From Chrysomallon squamiferum (lineage: Eukaryota > Mollusca > Gastropoda > Neomphalida > Peltospiridae), in NCBI GenBank assembly GCA_012295275.1, contig CM022678.1:15006459-15070458 (forward strand): 64,000 nt of DNA, read 5' to 3'. The notes beneath the pieces are model-generated. The model made no database searches, was not told the DNA's origin, and saw only the letters and a program-made list of their open reading frames with translations. Below are positions 56,563 to 64,000 of the stretch, piece by piece; position 1 is the first letter of the stretch; each line of letters opens with the position of its first letter. The position numbers and the translations under genes were made by a program.

Positions 56563-56629
<67 letters not shown>

Positions 56630-56630
56630 T
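56443..56630. repeat. Self-complementary triplet tract
   Basis: Runs of ATT, AGT, AAT, ACT, AAT and ATT follow each other so that the AAT and ACT runs can pair with ATT and AGT runs. This forms a potential long hairpin. Confidence 0.85.
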
Positions 56631-56689
56631 AAACAGAAAACACTGCTGTTTAATTCTATAAAATCTTTATGCTGTGACGTCACGTGTCT

Positions 56690-57150
56690 AAAATAACAGA
56701 TTAAGTTAAAATCAACGTGTTTGTGTCGCGGGTTAAACACTAAACGTCATTTTCTGAGACACATTAATGAAGAGCTGTTATTATCAATTTTCTGCAACCG
56801 TTTATGGACGGGCAATTATGTGCAAATATCGTGACATCCTTTTTAAATGATGTTTATTGATTCCGCACTGCGCGTTTGTATGCTTGGCAGGGCATTTTAT
56901 CTCAAGTGCATTCCGCGGAATATCTGTTCTCCCTTTCCATTGGCTGACAGTCCGTCTGGCAGCTCGTCTTTATTAACGTTCACTTTTTTACGTCCGAGAA
57001 TAAAATGAGATGTTTCACAAAATAAATTAATTAAAATAAAATGTGCACACGTAGCGGAAATCAATATTAAAAGTTTACCTTCGCTGAGAGAGAGATAGCA
57101 AACACTGAGATCTGCTGATCTGTGCAAGTGACGAGAACGTACATACCACG
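56690..57150. other. Unique island, possible exon, unassigned
   Basis: Higher-complexity sequence between long repeats. On the minus strand one frame reads KVNVNKDELPDGLSANGKG then EQIFRGMHLR and a stop (56897), with an AAAAAAG acceptor-like start near 56980. A CCAAT string overlaps it. No family or partner exon recognised. Confidence 0.2.
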
Positions 57151-57460
57151 TGAATGATTCAAAAAAAAAAGAAAAAAAAGATGTCTCGCTGTTGTTAATC
57201 GATAAAACTGAATAGAGCAAATAGCTTTTATGTCGTAGTTAGTTGTTAAGAGGCGAAGATGAAAAAAAAAAAAAAAAAAAAAAAGAAAGAAAAGCAAAAG
57301 AAAGAAAGAAAGAAAAAGTCCAGTGAAAAGAAGAAGAAACAACAACAACAACAACAACAACAATAAAAAGGAGGAAGAAGACATCAGACCAAACATTTTT
57401 TTTCTGTTTGAAATCTCTCGCTGAGTTTTACACATGAACAGATACACACAAACACACACA

Positions 57461-57850
<390 letters not shown>

Positions 57851-58259
57851 ATGTGTTTTGGGAGGTGGGGGGTGGGGGAGTCGAAAATTAAAAAAAGAGA
57901 TTATTTTAAATATTTCACTCCGTTGATTCAGAATTTCACATATTCTGAAAATCTCCTACTAATGCAGACTCTTTTTATTCAGAATAAGTGGAAAGGCTAA
58001 AAGTCAGTATTTACAATGTGTAACGATGATTGATCAACGTTGTATGAATAATTTTCGATGCAAACACTCAACCATTCCTCTGTGGTTTCATTTTTTCATG
58101 GGTAAATCTATTTGAATGCAGTAAATGGTAAGGATAACCCTAGCGCGACTACCTCACTAAATGTCACGTGATTAACACATGCTACTCGCTATTGTAAAAA
58201 TCTGTTCATAAACAGTTAGTAACGTATAATAATTAGGTACTCTGTTCATTTTTAAGTAA

Positions 58260-58590
58260 AACATTATTAGCTGTTTTCTAATTACTGTTAGTACTGCTAC
58301 TACTTCTACTGTTTCTACTACCACTACTACCATTACGACTACGACTATCACTACTGTTACTACTACTACAACTACTACTACGACTATCATAACTGTATGA
58401 AAATTAAAATACTACTACTACTACTACTACTACAACTACTACTACCACTACCACTACTACTGCTACTACTACCACTACTACCACTACTACTACTACTACT
58501 ACTGCTACTACCACTACCACTACTACTGCTACTACTACCACTACTACTATTACTACTACTACTACTACTACTAATAATAATAATAAAATG
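58260..58590. repeat. (ACT)n/(ACC)n triplet tract
   Basis: Compound CTA/CCA triplets with AAT and poly(A) at the right end. Repeat-driven frames only. Confidence 0.9.
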
Positions 58591-59009
58591 TAAAAAAAAA
58601 AAAAAAAAATTAATAAAATAAAATAAATAATAAAATAAATAAACAGAGAAAAAGAAAGAAAATAAAAAAATAGAAAAAAGAGCATTACAGAACTTGTTTG
58701 GAGCCCAAAGAAAATATAAATATATTTCTTATTTATTTAGTAGTTTGTTCACATAAAAATAAAAACACACACAAAAAAAAAAAAAAAAATGGCGGGCTGA
58801 TTGATCATGTGTATGACACGTGACTGTCTATTTATCTTGCCTCACTGATTATCGACAATTAATTGTAATGATCTAATAATAATGATTCGACAACCGTGAT
58901 AAGCAAAGAATAATTTATCAGTTTATTAACAAAGTACAAAGGTAAGCTGGTGCACTGAACTTCAAATTAATGCAGTGAAAACCAGAAACAATGATTTAAA
59001 AAAAAACAT

Positions 59010-59260
59010 CGAGCTCGTGTTGGAACTGGAAATTAATAGAGAAATTTGGACAGGGAGAGAAAGCGTTTTAGTTAGACAGAGAAATAGATAAATATATATA
59101 AATACAGACCAGCGCACATACAGACACACAGAAAGACACGTGCTAGATCTATAACTACATAAATACACAGAGAGACACATAAATAATTAGACAGAGACAG
59201 AGAGATACATAAAGAGACAGATATATTTAAAAACAAATCTACAGAGAGAGAGAGAGAGAG

Positions 59261-59358
<98 letters not shown>

Positions 59359-59550
59359 ATTTGTCTCTCTCTCTCCTCTCTCTGTCTCTCTCTCTATACA
59401 CACCCACACACACCCACAAACACCCACAAACACATATTTAGAGAGGCATACAATTGAGAGAACAGATAAAGAGGATTACCTACAATGGAGAGAAATGAGA
59501 AATAAAAGTATTGAAATGTATTTTCAAACTGAATGTTCAGAGCTGAGGCA
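59010..59550. repeat. Inverted duplication, right arm, with (AG)n
   Basis: Mirror of 55325-55810. Carries (AG)n at 59241-59354 (interrupted near 59262), then CACCCACAAACACCCACAAA and GATAAAGAGGATTACCTACA. Homology ends near GTTCAGAGCTGAGGCA. Confidence 0.8.
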
Positions 59551-59699
59551 GATATCCGGCGGAGCAGCTGATTCAGTAAATGCTACATCGCGTTATTGAT
59601 GAAAATACTGTACAATCGATCCTTCACTGACTGAGCAAAAATACAGCTTCCACAACAACGTGACATACACGTAGTAGTAGTTGCTGTTGTAGCAGTAGT

Positions 59700-59756
59700 C
59701 GATTAGATGAGATAGAATAAATAAATAAATAAATAAATTAATTAATTAATTAATTA

Positions 59757-59796
<40 letters not shown>

Positions 59797-60235
59797 TCGT
59801 CACCATCATCATTTTAAAAATAATAATATGATGATGGCATGATAATGATGATCATGATAATAGTACCAAGAATGATGATGACAATGATAATAATAATCCA
59901 CATTTTAATAATATATTTAATATATAACACAGATGTTAATCATTACAGTAAAAGACGTGTAACCAAATGTAAAATATGCTAATGAGGCATCCCAATAAAT
60001 ATTCATGAAGAATGCAATTTGAATACATTAATAAATGTTTATATGCCACCTTAACAAGACACTTTACATACCCAAATTATGTTGGTATAATTAGCGTTTG
60101 ATAGGAATTATGGTGATAATATATAAATATATAAAAGTCAACAAATATAAATAAGTGCTCATATTTGTTATAGTAGTCTCATAATTGTGTCTGTATGTCT
60201 GTTTGTATGTATGTATGTATTAATACATTTATACA

Positions 60236-60290
<55 letters not shown>

Positions 60291-60530
60291 GTTTGTGTGT
60301 GTGTATATATATATATATATTTATATATTTGTATGTAGGTATGTATGTATGTAGAATTTTCCGTGTGTGTACATGCGTTAAGTGTATTGTAAATATATTT
60401 TAACCTAGATATGTACTCATTACACACTTACATATGCAAGATATATAGCAGATATAAATAGATATATTACAGATATGTGTGAATGTTTATATATCACAGT
60501 AAGATATTCACTGTATATTTTTATAATCAG
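59700..60530. other. Simple repeats, no gene
   Basis: Holds AAAT/TTAA and AAT runs at 59716-59795 and TG/TA/GTAT runs at 60190-60350. It would be the 3' flank of the gene proposed at 60534-63986. Confidence 0.5.
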
Positions 60531-60533
60531 TAT

Positions 60534-60704
60534 TTAGTTCTCTTCAGCTAAATTTATTTTCTTCACGCGAATATCTTGATTTTCTTCATACTCCTTCGTG
60601 AGCAAAATGATAACTCTGAAATACAGAACAGCACCATGAATATGCGGGATATATATATATATATATATATCAATAATATGTGTGTGTGTGTGTGTGTGTG
60701 TGGG

Positions 60705-60795
<91 letters not shown>

Positions 60796-61243
60796 TAAAA
60801 TGGAGTAATTACTAGTTACGCAAATAATGACAACAATAATCTAACAATGTGGACAATAAATTAAACATTATTTACTTATCTGTTACAGGTTGAAGTTCCG
60901 AGCCTCGCGTTCGTTGGGACTCGATGTAATAATGTGTATAGAAGTTTTAAAACAACAAAGGACAAGACATGGAGCGGCAATGAAAAGCCAGAAACACTTT
61001 TTTGAAATCGGCGCGGAATCCCAGGAGCGGTGTGAACAGGCTGCAAACCGCCACGTCACAGCGCGCGCTGATAATCCGGGTTCTGTGTCTGCGGCCGTGA
61101 ATGTCAATTTGCACATCTGGGGCCGAAATTTGGGACTTTCTGTATTTCAAAATGTCGATTCGGGAACTTCAACCTGTACCACATTACACGTATTGAGGAA
61201 TAACTATGACGTCATAGGTTCGATCGTGCACATGAGTTTACAA

Positions 61244-61274
<31 letters not shown>

Positions 61275-61725
61275 GTTTGGTGCGTGATTATTGATTACCC
61301 TATGCTCTAGGATATAATAATAACTACAACAACAATAACATTAACCACAACTATTAAAGCAACAGGTAGAGTACAACAACAACAACAATCATCATCATCA
61401 TCCAAATACATACATATTTTTTTCGTGAAAACATCTTTCAATGTCACGACTACATTTTGTGAATATATATTTTGTGAATATATATATATATATATATATA
61501 TGCTAATTTATATTACAGAAAAATTACCTTTAAAAGTTGCTGTTCCTATTAGAAAACAAATCTCTGAATGCTGTAACAAAAGTAACACGTTAGTTATACA
61601 GTCAGTGTTAATAGTTATCATTTCTTGTGTTTTATATATATATATATAACTACTTCTTAATATATCATGATCATGTAATCATCGTAGTGTTAATAGGGAT
61701 GATGGTAATGATAACGACGATAATG

Positions 61726-61768
<43 letters not shown>

Positions 61769-61781
61769 TAATAATAATATA

Positions 61782-61816
<35 letters not shown>

Positions 61817-62920
61817 AACAGTGACAATGATTTGTGGTGCTAACATAATTAAATATGAACAACATCAGCTACAACAAAAACTAAATTAACGATATTAATA
61901 ATAACCGTACAAAAATAGTAATGACGATACAATGATAATTAAAATATTGTAGTGAGTGACAACGACAACAACGTCAGTAAGAACAATAACACTATACTAC
62001 TACCAACACTACTACTAGTACTACCACTACCACTACTATTATTAGTACGACTACGACGACTACTATTGTTGATACTAATGATTTGTAAAATAAGATAAGG
62101 ACCACAACAGTAGTATTAATTATAATTAACAATAATATTAATTATGATTATAATGATGACGATAATGACGCAGAAGATGATAGTGATGACTTGCTTATCA
62201 TCAATAACTGACAAGAAGAAATTATCATTTCAGAGTGGACAAGCATACGTTATCATCATCACAATAATCATCATCATCATCATCATAATTTATTATATTT
62301 ATTATTATCTTTTCCTACATCATTATCATTGTTCTTTTTTTCTTTTTTTGTTGTTGTTGTGGTCATTGTTGTTAATGTTGTTGTAGTAGATGTTGTTGCT
62401 ATTGTGGCTGTTGTTGTTATTGTTAATATACCTGTTTCTGTCGTCAGCAGTCACGTTGGTAACTGTGTTAAATACATCTGAAATAAAAATAAAACCCGGT
62501 CAGAGAATTATTTAAGTTTTAATTCTTTTTTTTTTTAAATTGTATAAATAATTTAGAATAAAAAAGAATTAGAAATCAAAAATTAGAAAGATATATATAT
62601 ATATAGATATAAAAAAGAAATAAAAAAACATAAAAGAATGCCTGTCCATTATTAATATCCGTCAATTTTATGTGTGTATTATTTTTCGTTTAATAAATAT
62701 ATAAATTAGAATCCACTTTGACAACAAATGATTTATCTCGTGGGCTTTATCGTGAAAAGGCGAAAAATATCAGATATCAATTAATAATCAATTCATCTGT
62801 AATCTCACTAGTGATCTATAATTACATTACTGTAATCAAATTAAAAAAAAACCCAAAGATTAATCACGCTGTAAAAAATATTAAATACAAACACAGAATG
62901 AATTGACGATTATATTATTA

Positions 62921-62951
<31 letters not shown>

Positions 62952-62961
62952 TCATTTATTT

Positions 62962-62993
<32 letters not shown>

Positions 62994-63986
62994 TTCGTAC
63001 TTTCTGTTTAAATCTATTTTTCCCAAATAATATAAATTTACTGTGTGTTATATAATTTTTAATATATTTATTGAGGTAAAACTAATGGAGACTATTCGGA
63101 CGGTAATGGTGTCATGTGAACACAGAAAGAAAAGTAAGCATGAAAAAGAAAACAATTTTTATCTTCAGTTTGAAGTCTATTATAAACTGTGGATTTCTGA
63201 CCCCAAGTTATTTGTTTAAAATTAAATAAATGATAATAATGATACTTTTTCTGTTTATTTAAAGATGAATATTAATAAAGGACGATATTTCAAAGATTTT
63301 GATAAGAACTTTAAAAAACAGGACCCTCACTAAACTGGAATTCGTTCGTTGGTCTCTCGGTTTATTTACACCTGTTTACGATTTAAATGAAAACCTCGGT
63401 AAACCAAACTCTTCTGCAAAATGAACTTTTTATTTGCTGACACTATTTCGTTTTGAGTTTCACCTGCAAATGTCGAGTTTGGAACGATAATAAAAAAAAA
63501 AAAAAGGAAAGAAAAGAAAAGAAAGAAAAAAAAAGAATAAAAAGAAAGAATGAAGGTTAAAAGATAGAGAAAAAAGAGAAATGTTAAAAATAAATGAAGG
63601 AATAAATAAATAAATAAATAAAAATAAAAATAGAAATAAAAATTTCAAAGTATTATTAAAGTGCCACCAGTTCCAAGAACAGTCTGAAATCAAATATCTG
63701 ACTTGAAATCAAATATCTGACTTGTCACGTCAAAGCGTTTCAGACATCGAAAAAAAAACCACGATTCCTTTTAAACATATTTTTTTTAATTCATCAAATA
63801 CTTCAACGTTCGAACCTCAGCCTGTCAGCTAAGTACGAGTTTAATTACTGTTAAACAGGAAACTTTGTCTGTTGATGCGGTCACAGTTTAAAACGACGAT
63901 GCTGAGGTTTGAGAATACACAAATGTTTTACTCACTTTCGTTTTCTTGTGTGTTAATGGCATCTTTTCTTTGTGATTTTGAAGGAA
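60534..63986 (-). CDS. Candidate 3' end of an unidentified multi-exon gene
   Basis: Three minus-strand exons are phase-compatible. Exon 63936-63986 (after TTTGCTTTTTGCAG, donor GTGAGT) reads PSKSQRKDAINTQENE and leaves in phase 1. Exon 62432-62477 (after TTTTATTTCAG, donor GTATAT) reads NVFNTVTNVTADDRN and leaves in phase 2. Exon 60534-60615 (after TCTGTATTTCAG) reads RVIILLTKEYEENQDIRV then KKINLAEEN and TAA. The splice signals are good, especially the first, and no in-frame stop arises at either junction. The encoded tail is polar with acidic and basic clusters and an NVT sequon. No family is recognised, and additional exons could be missed. The gene would continue beyond the right edge. 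Chance agreement of phases is about one in nine, so this remains a hypothesis. Confidence 0.4.
60650..60790. repeat. (TA)n(TG)n(TA)n(GA)n compound microsatellite
   Basis: Four adjacent dinucleotide runs, in the proposed intron between the last two exons of the gene at 60534-63986. Confidence 0.95.
60889..61174. mobile_element. Short element with terminal inverted repeats
   Basis: Starts GGTTGAAGTTCCGA and ends with the reverse complement TCGGGAACTTCAACC, with about 13 matching bases. It is markedly GC-richer than its surroundings, about 286 bases long, and has no intact transposase; open frames on both strands reach about 70-119 codons but resemble nothing known. It fits a MITE or similar cassette. 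A clean target-site duplication is not visible. Confidence 0.45.
61725..63935. other. Intronic/intergenic simple-repeat sequence
   Basis: AAT/ATG triplet runs at 61725-61815, CAT/ATC at 62255-62290, GTT-rich 62345-62425, ATT and ATTT runs at 62920-62995, purine-rich 63485-63640. A 21-base duplication (GAAATCAAATATCTGACTT) lies at 63685-63725. Apart from the exon at 62432-62477 no coding signal is seen. Confidence 0.5.
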
Positions 63987-64000
63987 CTGCAAAAAGCAAA

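Overview
This is an AT-rich metazoan nuclear window. It has split genes with canonical GT-AG introns, very abundant microsatellites, (AAAT)n and (AAT)n tracts, decayed Tc1/mariner transposons and tandem segmental duplications. A mollusc or other lophotrochozoan is the most plausible source: Tc1 relics of this style, an intronless NHL-propeller gene and a local receptor-like expansion all fit. I cannot name the species from sequence alone.

Left part (1-8 kb). The 5' end of an RFC1 homologue (large subunit of the replication factor C clamp loader) lies on the minus strand and runs off the left edge. Its first coding exon appears to be only the ATG, with an E2F-type site 77 bases upstream. Next to it, also on the minus strand, is an intronless 498-residue NHL-propeller protein of the TRIM/NHL type. 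A five-copy 61/62-base minisatellite follows at 7.68-7.98 kb.

Middle (10-42 kb). This is a region of paralogous blocks. Three long direct units start near 23.4, 29.4 and 35.7 kb (offsets 6013 and 6292 bases). More diverged or partial copies lie at 10.4-14.0, 14.9-15.1, 17.5-19.4 and 20.9-21.2 kb. On the minus strand the blocks share a candidate signal-peptide exon, a 43-46 base juxtamembrane exon, an 86-88 base transmembrane exon and, in units 1-3, a short charged tail exon. Matching phases and indels in multiples of three argue that these were coding. A SEFIR-like exon (IL-17 receptor signalling domain) lies just 3' of unit 1, and its first part recurs at the unit 2 and unit 3 boundaries. 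I infer a locally duplicating receptor-like family, with several members broken by frameshifts. Tc1 transposon relics sit in and between the copies; one is split by a 1.9 kb paralogous block.

Right part (42-64 kb). A complete four-exon gene for a TMEM205-like membrane protein (214 residues, minus strand) lies at 46.9-49.8 kb. Its promoter has a TATA box, inverted CCAAT boxes and a perfect GTCACGTGAC palindrome. Beyond it are long simple repeats, including a (CT)n tract of about 370 bases, a widely spaced inverted duplication at 55.3-55.8 and 59.0-59.55 kb, and a small element with terminal inverted repeats at 60.9-61.2 kb. Three phase-compatible minus-strand exons (60.5-64.0 kb) look like the 3' end of an unidentified gene that continues off the right edge.

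All exon models were read by eye from splice signals and frame. RFC1, TMEM205 and the NHL gene are the firm genes; the rest are graded hypotheses.
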